Below are positions 38,730 through 48,014 of a stretch of 52,742 nt of DNA, one piece after another. The stretch comes from Mycobacterium sp. IS-3022. GTDB taxonomy: Bacteria; Actinomycetota; Actinomycetes; Mycobacteriales; Mycobacteriaceae. The stretch's first letter is position 1, and every line of letters begins with the position of its first letter. The translations under genes and the position numbers were made by a program. The notes under the pieces were generated by a model. That model was not told the DNA's origin and ran no database searches. It was given only the letters and a program-made list of their open reading frames with translations. The stretch covers positions 1-52,742 of the forward strand of contig NZ_LQIN01000019.1 of NCBI RefSeq assembly GCF_001500065.1, read 5' to 3'.

Positions 38730-41700
38730 CGCTTCTCGGCGACCAGTTCGCGCTTGTAGTCATGGGCCTGCTCGTGCGACATCCCGCCGTGTCTCTCGAT
38801 GATCTTGGTCAGTGCCGCGTCGACGTCGCGGGCCATGCGGGTGGCGTCGCCGCAGACGTAGAAATGCGCCCCGTCGTCGAGCCAGCGCCAGATCTCGGCG
38901 CCGCGGTCGAGCATTCTGTGCTGGACGTACACCCGCGACTTCTGGTCACGCGAGAACGCGAGATCCAGCCGGTCCAGGAGGCCGTCGCGGGCCATGTCCT
39001 CGAAATCGTCGCGGTAGTAGTAATTCTGGCTGCGATGCTGCTCACCGAAGAACAACCAGTTGGGGCCGCGGTGGCCGAGGGCGCGTCGTTCCTGCAGGAA
39101 CCCGCGGAACGGCGCCACCCCCGTGCCCGGGCCGACCATGATCATCGGGACCGCGCCGTCCTGCGGCGGGCGGAAGTGCGGTGAGCGTTGCAGAAATACC
39201 GGTGCCGACGAGGCGCGGTCGGCGAGGAACGTCGAGCAGACCCCACCGCGCCGGCCACCGTGGACACTGCGGTAGCGGACCACCGACACCGTCAACTGCA
39301 CTTCGTGCGGGCTGACCAGCGGGCTAGATGAGATCGAATAGCTGCGCGGGGTCAGCCGGACCAACACCTCGCGCCATTCGTCCGGGTCGGCGTGCACGAC
39401 GAACTCCTGGACGAGGTCGAGCCCGTTGCGGCCCCGCAGCCACTTGTCCAGCTTGGCTCTGGGCGCCAGCAACGATTTGGCGTCGCGGCTGTGTTCGGCG
39501 ATGAAGCGCAGCAGGTCCGGTGTGACGCGGCAGAAGTCGTAGTGCGACAGCAACGCATCGCGCAACGACTGCTCGGTGCCGTCCACCTCGACCGTGTGCT
39601 GGCCCGGCATCCCGGTGGCCGCCAGCCACGCGTCGACCACCAGGGGGTCGTTGGTGGGGCATACTCCCAGCGAATCGCCCGCGGCATAGCTGATCTCGTG
39701 CTGGGAGATGTCGAAACCCAACTGCCGCACTTCTTTGCGCGATGCCGATCCGGTCAGGACCGCGTTCCTCGACAGCGGGGCGACGATGGGCTGCGTGCGG
39801 GTGAAGGGCTGCGCGACAGTGGCGGGCCGCGCGAGGGTCGAGACACTTCCGGCGCTCGGTGAGGGTGTGATTCCGGGATTGAGCAATGCGGTCAGGTCGT
39901 CGGCCCATCGCTGCATGGGCTCGTCGTCGTAGGCTTCACACTCCGCGCGATCGAGCAGTCGGGTGGCGCCGAGGTCGGCCAGCTTGGCGTCGAGCGCCTT
40001 GGCGTGCCCGCAGAAGTTGTCGTACGACCGGTCCCCGATGCCGAGCACCGCGTACCGCACACCCGTCAGCGCGGGTGCCTCCGTCCTCTCCAGGCGGTGC
40101 CAGAAGCCGGCGCCGTTGTCGGGCGGCTCACCGTCACCGAAGGTGCTGGTGACGACCACCACGTCGCGGGCCGCGGCCAGGTCGGCGGGCGCCATGTCGT
40201 CCATGTTCACCAGCTGCGCCCCGTCGAGCCGGTCGGCCAGGCGCGCAGCGAAGTCCTGCGCGGTTCCGGTCTGAGAAGCCCACAGCACGAGCGGCCCGTC
40301 GCCCGCGTGCGGCCGCCCCGGATCCTCGGACGGCCGGCGTGACTGCTTGGCGAGCAGACCATTGATCCACTGCCGCGCCTCGGTACTCAGCGGCGCTGAA
40401 TCGGGCAGCGTAGGCACATCGGACTGTGCCTCGGTCAGACCACTGAAAAAGCCGGCGACATAGAGCGATTCGTGTTCGGTGAGCGTCGGCGACGCAACCG
40501 GCCGCAGGCTGACCGCGCAGGCCTTGAACTCCGGCTGCAGCGAGTCGGGGTCGACGGCGTCGTTGGTCAACGCGTTGACGGTGAGATCCACGCCGTGCTC
40601 GTCGTTCCAGTGGAACGGCGCGAAACAACTCCCCGGTCGCACCCGGTCCGTGACGACTGCGGGCAGCACTGCGCGGCCGCGCCGCGACGTGAGCTCGACG
40701 CGCTGACCGTCGTCGATGCCGAGCGTCAGCGCATCGTCGGGATGGATCTCGACGAACGGCCCGCCGTCGAGCTTGTTGAGGGTATCGACCAAACCCGTCT
40801 TGGTCATGGTGTGCCATTGATGTTGCAGCCGACCGGTGTTGAGCACCAACGGATAGTCGTCGTCGGGCAGTTCCCGCGGGTCCATGTGCGGACGGGCGTG
40901 GAACACGGCGCGGCGCGACGGCGTCGGGAACGCGAGGCGCGGAGCGTGTCCATGCTCGTCGACGAAGTACTCCTGGCTGACGCCGTCGTTGAGGTAGCGC
41001 ACGGGGTGCCGGTCCGCCGTGTCGTCCGGCGGGCAGGGCCACTGCACCGACGTCTGCCGTAGCCGGGCATAGCTGACGCCGCGCAGGTCGTAGCCGGTTT
41101 TCGGATTCCAGAACCGCCGGATCTCGTCGAAGATCTGCTCGCTGGAGGTGTAGGCGAAGTGCTCGCCAAACCCCATGTGCGCGGCCACCTGACAGATCAA
41201 CTGCCAATCCGGGCGGGCCTGTCCGACCGCTGGAATCGACTGTTGCAGCAACGTCAGGTTGCGTTCGGAGTTGACCATCACCGCGTCGGACTCCGCCCAC
41301 AGCGCCGCGGGCAGCACAATGTCGGCGTAGGTGTTGGTCGCCGTGGTGCGGTAGGCGTCCTGGGTGACGACCAGATCGGCCGCCTCCAGTCCGGCGATGA
41401 CGGTCGACCGGTTGGCCACCGTGGCAACGGGATTGGTGCAGATGATCCAGCATGCCTTGACTTCGCCGTCGGCGAGCTGACGGAACATGTCGATGGTGCC
41501 GGGGCCGACGTCGGAACGGATGGTGCCGGACGGCAGGTTCCACTGATCCTCGACGAACGCGCGGTCCTCTGCCGAGGTCACCGAGCGCTGGCCGGGCAAT
41601 CCCGGTCCCATGTAGCCCATTTCGCGTCCGCCCATCGCGTTGGGCTGCCCGGTCAGCGACATCGGTCCACTGCCAGGCCGGCAGATCGCGCCGGTGGCCA

Positions 41701-42655
41701 GGTGCAGGTTGCAGATCGCGTTGGTGTTCCACGTGCCGTGGGTGCTCTGGTTGAGTCCCATGGTCCAGCAACTCAGCCACTCCCCCGCATCGGCGATCAT
41801 GCGTGCGGCGGTCCGCATGTCGGCCTCCGCGAGACCGGTGATGGCAGCGACCCGTTCGGGGGTGTAATCGGCGAGAAAGGCCGGCATCGCGTCCCAGCCG
41901 TCGGTGTGCTCGGCGATGAAATCCCGGTCGATGTCACCGTTGTCGACCAGCAGATGCAGCAGGCCGTTGAGCAGTGCCAGGTCAGTGCCGGGTTTGATCT
42001 GGAGAAACAGGTCGGCGCGTTCGGCTGTGGTGGTCCGGCGCGGGTCGACGACGATCAGCTTGGCTCCGGCCTTGAGCCGGTCGGCCATCCGCAGGTAAAG
42101 GATGGGGTGGCAGTCGGCCATGTTGGAGCCGATGACGAAAAACAAGTCGGTGCAGTCGAAGTCGCTGTACGACCCCGGCGGGCCGTCAGCCCCCAGCGAC
42201 TGCTTGAACCCGGTGCCGGCGCTCGCCATGCACAGCCGCGAGTTCGACTCGATATGGACGGTGCGTAGGTAGCCCTTGGCCAGTTTGGTCGCCAAATACT
42301 GGGCCTCGATGGACATCTGGCCCGAGACGTACAGCGCGACGGCGTCCGGCCCGTGCTCGTCGACGATGGCTCTCAACCGCCGACCCGCCTCTGCGACCGC
42401 GTCGTCGACGGGCGTGGGAACCAGTTCCTCATCCCGGGCCGGCCGTAGGAACGCCGATGTCAGCCTGCCGTCGTCGGCGCGCATCATCTCGGCGTGGGTG
42501 GCGCCCTTGGTGCACAATCTGCCGAAGTTGGCCGGGTGCAACTTGTCTCCGGCCACTCGCGCGATGACCGGTCTGCCGGTCTCGCGGTCGGTCGTGGTGT
42601 GCACCTCGATACCGCAGCCAACGCCGCAGTAGGAGCACGCCGTGCGGGTCACCAT
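38708..42655 (-). CDS. nasN: Single-chain molybdo-diflavin assimilatory nitrate reductase
   Basis: This 1315-aa enzyme reduces nitrate to nitrite for nitrogen assimilation. The N-terminal 4Fe-4S site is CSYCGVGCGIEV with GRLCTKG. A molybdopterin-guanine dinucleotide domain follows (to about residue 700; FFVIGSNMADCHPILYLRM). A linker leads to a flavodoxin FMN domain (LWASQTGTAQDFAARLADRL) and a FAD/NADPH reductase (PRSYSISSSP, GPGTGVAPFRGFLQERR, FYVCGDATRMARDV, terminal YVRDVY). It thus carries its own electron supply. I recall this architecture as NasN of M. smegmatis. ATG 42655 is used. The nitrate transporter gene ends 5 bp upstream. Confidence 0.93.
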   Translation of the reverse strand: MVTRTACSYCGVGCGIEVHTTTDRETGRPVIARVAGDKLHPANFGRLCTKGATHAEMMRADDGRLTSAFLRPARDEELVPTPVDDAVAEAGRRLRAIVDEHGPDAVALYVSGQMSIEAQYLATKLAKGYLRTVHIESNSRLCMASAGTGFKQSLGADGPPGSYSDFDCTDLFFVIGSNMADCHPILYLRMADRLKAGAKLIVVDPRRTTTAERADLFLQIKPGTDLALLNGLLHLLVDNGDIDRDFIAEHTDGWDAMPAFLADYTPERVAAITGLAEADMRTAARMIADAGEWLSCWTMGLNQSTHGTWNTNAICNLHLATGAICRPGSGPMSLTGQPNAMGGREMGYMGPGLPGQRSVTSAEDRAFVEDQWNLPSGTIRSDVGPGTIDMFRQLADGEVKACWIICTNPVATVANRSTVIAGLEAADLVVTQDAYRTTATNTYADIVLPAALWAESDAVMVNSERNLTLLQQSIPAVGQARPDWQLICQVAAHMGFGEHFAYTSSEQIFDEIRRFWNPKTGYDLRGVSYARLRQTSVQWPCPPDDTADRHPVRYLNDGVSQEYFVDEHGHAPRLAFPTPSRRAVFHARPHMDPRELPDDDYPLVLNTGRLQHQWHTMTKTGLVDTLNKLDGGPFVEIHPDDALTLGIDDGQRVELTSRRGRAVLPAVVTDRVRPGSCFAPFHWNDEHGVDLTVNALTNDAVDPDSLQPEFKACAVSLRPVASPTLTEHESLYVAGFFSGLTEAQSDVPTLPDSAPLSTEARQWINGLLAKQSRRPSEDPGRPHAGDGPLVLWASQTGTAQDFAARLADRLDGAQLVNMDDMAPADLAAARDVVVVTSTFGDGEPPDNGAGFWHRLERTEAPALTGVRYAVLGIGDRSYDNFCGHAKALDAKLADLGATRLLDRAECEAYDDEPMQRWADDLTALLNPGITPSPSAGSVSTLARPATVAQPFTRTQPIVAPLSRNAVLTGSASRKEVRQLGFDISQHEISYAAGDSLGVCPTNDPLVVDAWLAATGMPGQHTVEVDGTEQSLRDALLSHYDFCRVTPDLLRFIAEHSRDAKSLLAPRAKLDKWLRGRNGLDLVQEFVVHADPDEWREVLVRLTPRSYSISSSPLVSPHEVQLTVSVVRYRSVHGGRRGGVCSTFLADRASSAPVFLQRSPHFRPPQDGAVPMIMVGPGTGVAPFRGFLQERRALGHRGPNWLFFGEQHRSQNYYYRDDFEDMARDGLLDRLDLAFSRDQKSRVYVQHRMLDRGAEIWRWLDDGAHFYVCGDATRMARDVDAALTKIIERHGGMSHEQAHDYKRELVAEKRYVRDVY

Positions 42656-42660
42656 GGGCG

Positions 42661-44082
42661 TCAGGCCGGCACCGGCGATGCCGCGCTGTCGAACTGCTCG
42701 CCGGCGCGGGCCCGCGGGGTTTGCATGCGTAGGAACACGAACCACGTGACGATCGCGCAGATCACGTAGAAGGCGAGGAACACCCAGAAGGCGTTGGTCG
42801 CGGACTTGGCGTCGCTGACGTAGGACGCGCGCAGCACGACGTTGATGAACACGCCGCCGAGGGCGCCGATGGCCCCGGCGAAACCGATCAGCGCGCCGGA
42901 CATGCTGCGGGACCAGGCGGCCTTTTCGTCGCGGCTCCAGTCGTCGCGGCCTTGCGCCTTGGCCTCGAAGATCGACGGGATCATCTTGTAGGTCGAGCCG
43001 TTGCCGAGTCCGGAGAGGATGAACAGCAGGATGAATCCGACGACGTAGGCGATCATCTGACCGCTTGACGGAGCTCCAGTGGCGCCGTCATCCAGGGTCC
43101 CCGCTGTCACCAGGACGCCGGCGGCGAAAATCATTGCCACGAACGTGTAGAGCGTGATCTTGCCGCCGCCGATCCGATCGGCCAGCTTGCCGCCGAACGG
43201 CCTGCAGATCGAGCCGAGCAGGGGGCCGATGAACGCGATCTGCGCGGCATGCAGCGACGCCTGAGCCGGGGTGTCGCCGCCGGCGAGGAAGTTGATCTGC
43301 AGTACCTGACCGAATGCGAACGAGAACCCGATGAACGAGCCGAATGTGCCGATGTAGAGGAAGCTCATCACCCAGGAGTGCTTGAACCGCAACGCCTCTG
43401 CCATTGCGCTGATGTTGGACCGCTGGTTCCCGAGGTTGTCCATGAACAGCGCGGCGCCGAGTGCGGCCAGGCCGATCAGCACGAGGTAGATGGCGCAGAC
43501 GACTTCGGCGGCGGTGTTGCTGACGGTGGCGATCACCAGCAGGCCGACGAGCTGCATGACCGGGACGCCGATGTTTCCGCCGCCTGCGTTGAGGCCGAGC
43601 GCCCAGCCCTTGAGGCGCTGAGGGTAGAACGCGTTGATGTTGGTCATCGACGAGGCGAAGTTGCCGCCGCCGAAACCGGCGAAGGCCGCGACGATCATGA
43701 ACGTGGTGTACGAGGTGTCGGGACGCTTCATCGCCCACAACGTCAGCAGCGCAGGAATGAGCAGCAGCAGGGCGCTGACGATGGTCCAATTGCGGCCGCC
43801 GAACTTGGCCGGGGCGATGGTGTAGGGAATGCGCATGACGGCGCCGACCAGGGTGGGCAGCGCGACCAGATAGAACTTGCCCGCCGCGTCGATACCGTAG
43901 ACGTCCTGCGGCATGAACAGCACCATCACCGACCAGATCGACCACACCGAGAAGCCGACGTGCTCGGCGAAGATCGACCAGATCAGGTTGCGGTTGGCGA
44001 TCTGCTTGCCACCGGATTCCCATGCCTCGACGTCTTCGGCGTCCCAGTTCTCGATCGTGCGGCTGCGGCGCAGAGTCTTCAC
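42661..44082 (-). CDS. narK: NarK/NasA-type nitrate/nitrite transporter
   Basis: This 473-aa, 12-helix MFS transporter has the NNP-family nitrate signature FAGFGGGNFASSMTNINAFYP and the second GLGNGSTYKMIPSIF, with Arg residues in helices 2 and 8. It likely imports nitrate for the reductase 5 bp downstream. The GTG start at 44082 gives MKTLRRSRTIENWDAEDVEA. The two genes form an operon. Confidence 0.95.
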   Translation of the reverse strand: MKTLRRSRTIENWDAEDVEAWESGGKQIANRNLIWSIFAEHVGFSVWSIWSVMVLFMPQDVYGIDAAGKFYLVALPTLVGAVMRIPYTIAPAKFGGRNWTIVSALLLLIPALLTLWAMKRPDTSYTTFMIVAAFAGFGGGNFASSMTNINAFYPQRLKGWALGLNAGGGNIGVPVMQLVGLLVIATVSNTAAEVVCAIYLVLIGLAALGAALFMDNLGNQRSNISAMAEALRFKHSWVMSFLYIGTFGSFIGFSFAFGQVLQINFLAGGDTPAQASLHAAQIAFIGPLLGSICRPFGGKLADRIGGGKITLYTFVAMIFAAGVLVTAGTLDDGATGAPSSGQMIAYVVGFILLFILSGLGNGSTYKMIPSIFEAKAQGRDDWSRDEKAAWSRSMSGALIGFAGAIGALGGVFINVVLRASYVSDAKSATNAFWVFLAFYVICAIVTWFVFLRMQTPRARAGEQFDSAASPVPA

Positions 44083-44183
44083 GGGAACTACATTCGCGTG
44101 AACCCATTCCGCATCGGTTGCACATCCGTGTCGGAAACGTCAACACCCGCTCACATGGGCTTCGCGCGGCCGTCCGGTCGCCG

Positions 44184-44199
44184 GAAACGCGGTCGAAAC
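44184..44199. promoter_or_regulatory. GlnR-like half-site pair upstream of narK
   Basis: GAAAC (44184-44188) and GAAAC (44195-44199) are spaced by 6 bp, an 11-bp period that matches the half-site spacing of actinobacterial GlnR boxes. They lie 100-120 bp upstream of the narK start. Nitrate genes in mycobacteria are regulated by GlnR, so the site is plausible, but the flanking GTnAC half-sites do not fit cleanly. Confidence 0.35.
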
Positions 44200-44213
44200 A
44201 AATGTGGCGTGGG

Positions 44214-44537
44214 TTACGCCAGTTCAGAAGACTGTTTCACCGCCCGGACCGGCTTGCGGCATTCCAGCAGCACCTGCTGTGACACGCCGCCCAGGAGCAA
44301 CTTCACCACGGATTTCGGTGCCGCACGCCCAGCAGTCCGGCGTCGTCGCGGATCATCGCGGCCAGCAGCTCCTCGGCGGCGTCGACACCTTCGGGCTGCC
44401 GAAGTTCGAACTCGACGCCCGCACCCTTCCAGATGCTTCTCGACGTCATGCACCTCGTCCTGCTGGGCGAAGCGCGGATCGACGTAGGCCTCGCCGGAGG
44501 CCGAGTTGATCACGGGACTGACGGTGAAAAAGGCCAC
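44214..44537 (-). pseudogene. Universal stress protein remnant
   Basis: Segments of one universal stress protein are spread over shifted frames. The first segment (44537 down) is AFFTVSPVINSASGEAYVDP, RFAQQDEVHDVEKHLE. The middle lies in another frame: GVEFELRQPEGVDAAEELLA, AMIRDDAGLL. The C-terminus is back in the first frame: KSVVKLLLGGVSQQVLLECR, KPVRAVKQSSELA and stop at 44214. The order matches a UspA-like fold ending in GxxxxLLLGxVSQQVLLECxKPVxAVK. Two frameshifts, near 44430 and 44310, and a missing N-terminus show it is dead unless the assembly is wrong. Confidence 0.75.
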
Positions 44538-44539
44538 GC

Positions 44540-45095
44540 ATGCGTGATGTGCTGATCATCGATGACGACTTCATGGCCGCCGGGAACGGAGGAGCTCACG
44601 TCGGCGAAAAGCCCGCGGCCGCAACTGTTCCTGCTTGACGTGTACCTATCGGATATGCCCGGGCTCGAGGTGTTGCAGCGGCTGCACAGCGACGGTGACC
44701 GGGTCGGGGCCATCATGATCACGGCGGCACGGGAACTGGATACGGTGAAGGGCGCCTTGGGCGGCGGTGGGCGGCGGTGCAGCCGACTACCTGATCAAAC
44801 TATTCGAGTTCAGCCGACTGATGGCGAATTGAATTCCTACGCCGGCGCGCCGATGCGTTGAAGAAGGCCGGCGAGGTCGACCAGCCGCTGATCGGGTGCT
44901 GAGACCGGGCGGCTCGGGCTGGACGCGGTCCATACCGCCGGCGAGGTGTCGGCCGCCGAGTGTGCGGATCTGGTCGGCATCTCACGGATCAGTGCGGGCG
45001 CTATCTCGAGCCCACTCGAGTACCGCGCGCTGGAGCTGCGGTTGCAGTACGGCGTCGGTCGACCTGAGCGCCGGTACTTCCTACGCGGCGTGTAA
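44540..45095 (+). pseudogene. CitB/DcuR-type response regulator remnant
   Basis: Pieces of one response regulator in different frames can be read in order: MRDVLIIDDDFMAAG; ELTSAKSPRPQLFLLDVYLS with the phosphoacceptor Asp; GLEVLQRLHSDGDRVGAIMI; GGAADYLIKLFEFSRLMA; RRRADALKKAGEVDQPLI; LGLDAVHTAGEVSAAECADL, VGISRIS; and ALELRLQYGVGRPERRYFLR. At least four frame changes and an internal deletion (after residue 15) are seen. The last 15 bp overlap the DUF222/HNH gene on the other strand. The head-to-head remnants (44537 and 44540) suggest a deletion at their junction. Confidence 0.75.
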
Positions 45096-46367
45096 GTCGG
45101 TCAGTGCGATGGCGATTTGAGATTCGACTTCGCTGATCTCCGCCACCGGTGGTCCGGGTGGTGGCGGTGCAATTGAGTGGTGATGTGCACCGGTGGGTGT
45201 CACGAACTCGGCGTGGTGCACGCCGTCGACCTCGCTGGGGCTGACCTGCCAGCCGGGTGCTTCCTTCTCGTAGTTGCAGCGTTCGCACAAGCCCACCCCG
45301 TTGACCCGATGGGTAGGGCCGCCCCGGCTTCGGGGCACGGCATGGTCGGTATGGCGGATCGGGGCGTCACAGTACGGAGTGCGACAGCGTTGGTCGCGCA
45401 GCGCGATGAAGCGCGCCAAGCCCCTCGGGAAGCACCGCGAACGCGACTCCATCGCGACCAACGCGCCGCTGGCCGGGCGCCGATACAACCGCCGCAGCAT
45501 GACTGCTGACCGCTTGTCCAACCCGGCGGCGGTGACCATTCTGCGGGCCACGTCGGCCGGGATCGGGCCGTAGCCGTCGAGGAGTGCGGGGCTGTCATCG
45601 TCGCCGAGCAGCGTTTGATCCGACATAACGAGATTGACCACGACGGGTTCGGCGACCTCGGCGGGTCGGCCGGTGATCCGCTCGTAGGCAGTGTCGGCCA
45701 TGACCTGCCCGCGCGAGCGATCATCGAACGTCGTGTCGGCCTGGCGTTTGAGCGCCGCGTAAACCGCAACGCCCTGTCGCACCGGCAGCAGGACAGTCAC
45801 ATAAGTCATGGTGTCGGGGGCGGGCCGGATGGTGACAGTGCGGTCTGCCTCAGCCTTGGCCGCCCGATCGACGACCGCCTGAACGTCCAGCCGAGCGGCG
45901 ATCTCCTTGGCCTGCGCAACGATCCGCGCGTCGCCCTTTCCCGCCAAAGCGTCGACATCGGCGCACATCTCGGCGTCCAGGGTGCGGCGGTCCTCGATGT
46001 CGAGGCAGGCCGACTCACGCACGATCAGCGTGGCCCGCCACTCCGAGAGCGCCCCGCACTGCAACGCCGCCAACGTATGGGGCATCTCATGCACCAGCGC
46101 CTTGGCCAACCCCAGATGCCGACCCCCACGTGTCGGCGAATCATGCCGGGCCAGGGCGATCTCGCCGGCCAGGCCGCGCCCCCGTTTGGCGGCCGGCACG
46201 CCGGCGGCGGATTCGGCGGCGCGGCGCTTGGCGTCCAACAACGCCGCCGCCCGGGCTTGGCCGGCCGCCGCAGCCGACTTCACCCGCTCAAGCCACGAGA
46301 TCCGCTCGACCAACGCCGCCTCGTCGGCGGTCGGGTCGACTGCCACAAGCTCCGCTGTATCGAACAT
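45081..46367 (-). CDS. DUF222/HNH endonuclease (13E12-repeat type)
   Basis: This 428-aa protein has the mycobacterial DUF222 helical domain (about 20-300, ALVERISWLERVKSAAAAGQ onward) and a C-terminal HNH motif with CRTPYCDAPIRHTDHAVPRS and GVGLCERCNYEK. The Cys pairs and His residues are all present. Such genes occur in many copies in mycobacteria and behave like mobile or recombination-prone elements, though a transposase is missing. ATG 46367 is preferred to upstream starts. It sits beside two decayed genes. Confidence 0.9.
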   Translation of the reverse strand: MFDTAELVAVDPTADEAALVERISWLERVKSAAAAGQARAAALLDAKRRAAESAAGVPAAKRGRGLAGEIALARHDSPTRGGRHLGLAKALVHEMPHTLAALQCGALSEWRATLIVRESACLDIEDRRTLDAEMCADVDALAGKGDARIVAQAKEIAARLDVQAVVDRAAKAEADRTVTIRPAPDTMTYVTVLLPVRQGVAVYAALKRQADTTFDDRSRGQVMADTAYERITGRPAEVAEPVVVNLVMSDQTLLGDDDSPALLDGYGPIPADVARRMVTAAGLDKRSAVMLRRLYRRPASGALVAMESRSRCFPRGLARFIALRDQRCRTPYCDAPIRHTDHAVPRSRGGPTHRVNGVGLCERCNYEKEAPGWQVSPSEVDGVHHAEFVTPTGAHHHSIAPPPPGPPVAEISEVESQIAIALTDLHAA

Positions 46368-46472
46368 ATGTGCGAGTATGCCACGGCCCGGTGACAAATC
46401 CGGTCTGTCCTGGTAGATCACATGACGTCCGGTCAGCCTTGGGCGCACGCGCGTACATCTACGACCCAACGC

Positions 46473-48014
46473 TCACACCCGGCGCCTGAGCCGGTCGCGG
46501 TATGACCGCCCGTCCGGGTCGTACATGAACCGGTACGCAGGCTCTGCCCACAGCCGCGTCAGCAGCCCGAGCCGTTCGGCTTTGTTCGGACGCAGCCGGC
46601 CCCGCGGTCTCGGGCCCCTGCGGCCGGACGCGTGCCACGCTTCCAACGCCTCAGCGGCGGCGACGATCTCGCCTACCGCGCTGACGGGATCGACCAGTCC
46701 CCCGTCCTCGCTGCCGTCCTCGGCTCGGTCCAAGTGTTCGCGCAACAATCGCAACCTGAAGTCACGGGCGAAGACACCGTCCTCGTCCAGCACCGCGCAG
46801 GACAGTTCGCTGTCGTGCGTCCAGGACCGCCGGTTGAAGTTGTCGCTGCCCGAACAGGCCCACACGTCGTCGATCACGCACACCTTCGCATGCACGTAAA
46901 CCGGTGTGCCTTCGTGGTTCTCGACATCGAAGACGTGCAGCCGATCGGGGCTTGCCTGACGGCAGGTCTCGATCGCCTGCCAGCGGCCCACCTGGTTGGG
47001 CGGCAACGCCAGCCGACCGTCCACGTCGGGGTAGCGCGGTACGACCGCGACCAGGTGCAGGTCGGGGTTCTCGCGCAGGGCGCGCGCGAACAGCTCGGCC
47101 ACCCGCTTCGACCACAGGTACTGGTCCTCCAGGTAGATCAGCCGGCGGGCGCGCGGCACCGCCTTGCTGTAGGCGCGGGCGATGCTGCGCTCGCCGTGTG
47201 GGGCGAATTCGTACGCGAAATGAGCGTCCGGGTAGGTGCGCAGCACCTGGACAACGTGAGTTCCACACGGCGGCGGATCCGGCGGCTGTTCGGGCAGCGT
47301 GTCGGCGGTCATGTCGGCCCCGCCGAACTTGTCCCGAAGCCATGCCAGCGGGTTCAGCATGTCGAGCGACGCGGGGTCATTCCACCGCTCACGAAACGTC
47401 ATGTCGAGTGCGCCGACGACAGGTCCCTGCAGCCGCAGCTGGACGTCATGCCACGGCGGGCGCTCACCGTACCGACTCGACATCTGCACCGCCTGTGGAT
47501 CCCCGCGGTGCGACGAGTCGTCTCGACGCGAATGGCACAGGTCGATGCCGCCCGCAAACACCACGTCGCGCTGCGGCGCACCGGGATGCCGGATCACGAC
47601 CAGCTTCTGGTGATGCGAACCGCCGATTCGTACCCGCTGGTCCAGCAGCACCTCACCGCCCGCCTCCTCGATGTGCTCTCCGAGGTGACGGTTCTCCTCC
47701 TCGCTGTAGGCCAGCTTGTCCAGATGCGACCGCCACACCAGACCCTTGACGATCACACCGCGTTCGGCTGCACGGCAGAACAATTCGCGCACCGTCGGGC
47801 CGTCGTCACGCATCTTCTCGTCCGGATCCCCACGCCAGTCGGTGAAGAACACGTAGTCGCCTGCCTGCAGCGCCTCCACCTCGGTGGCGAGGTGCTCGAA
47901 ATAGGTGGCGCCGTGCACGAGCGGTTCGACGCGGTTGCCCGAGCACCACGCCGGCAGGTCGGAGGCGGTGTTGCCGCGTTCCTCCGCGGTGAGGAACCAC
48001 TCGTGAACGTTCAC
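46473..48014 (-). CDS. Phospholipase D-like protein, second of a tandem pair
   Basis: This 513-aa protein has two PLD repeats. The first is near residue 134, GGSHHQKLVVIRHPG, where H-x-K is followed by Arg instead of the expected Asp at the last position. The second, near residue 375, is HAKVCVIDDVWACSGSDNFN, the complete HKD form. A fully shared segment (HSRRDD...RYGERPPWHDVQL) is found in the neighbour. The GTG at 48014 overlaps the upstream paralog's stop (GTGA). It lacks a signal peptide and membrane helices. It may cleave or transfer phosphatidyl groups; substrate unknown. Confidence 0.88.
   Translation of the reverse strand: MNVHEWFLTAEERGNTASDLPAWCSGNRVEPLVHGATYFEHLATEVEALQAGDYVFFTDWRGDPDEKMRDDGPTVRELFCRAAERGVIVKGLVWRSHLDKLAYSEEENRHLGEHIEEAGGEVLLDQRVRIGGSHHQKLVVIRHPGAPQRDVVFAGGIDLCHSRRDDSSHRGDPQAVQMSSRYGERPPWHDVQLRLQGPVVGALDMTFRERWNDPASLDMLNPLAWLRDKFGGADMTADTLPEQPPDPPPCGTHVVQVLRTYPDAHFAYEFAPHGERSIARAYSKAVPRARRLIYLEDQYLWSKRVAELFARALRENPDLHLVAVVPRYPDVDGRLALPPNQVGRWQAIETCRQASPDRLHVFDVENHEGTPVYVHAKVCVIDDVWACSGSDNFNRRSWTHDSELSCAVLDEDGVFARDFRLRLLREHLDRAEDGSEDGGLVDPVSAVGEIVAAAEALEAWHASGRRGPRPRGRLRPNKAERLGLLTRLWAEPAYRFMYDPDGRSYRDRLRRRV

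Noticed and set aside
45081..46367. Insertion sequence
   Set aside because: The DUF222/HNH gene has no terminal inverted repeats, target duplication or transposase that I can see.
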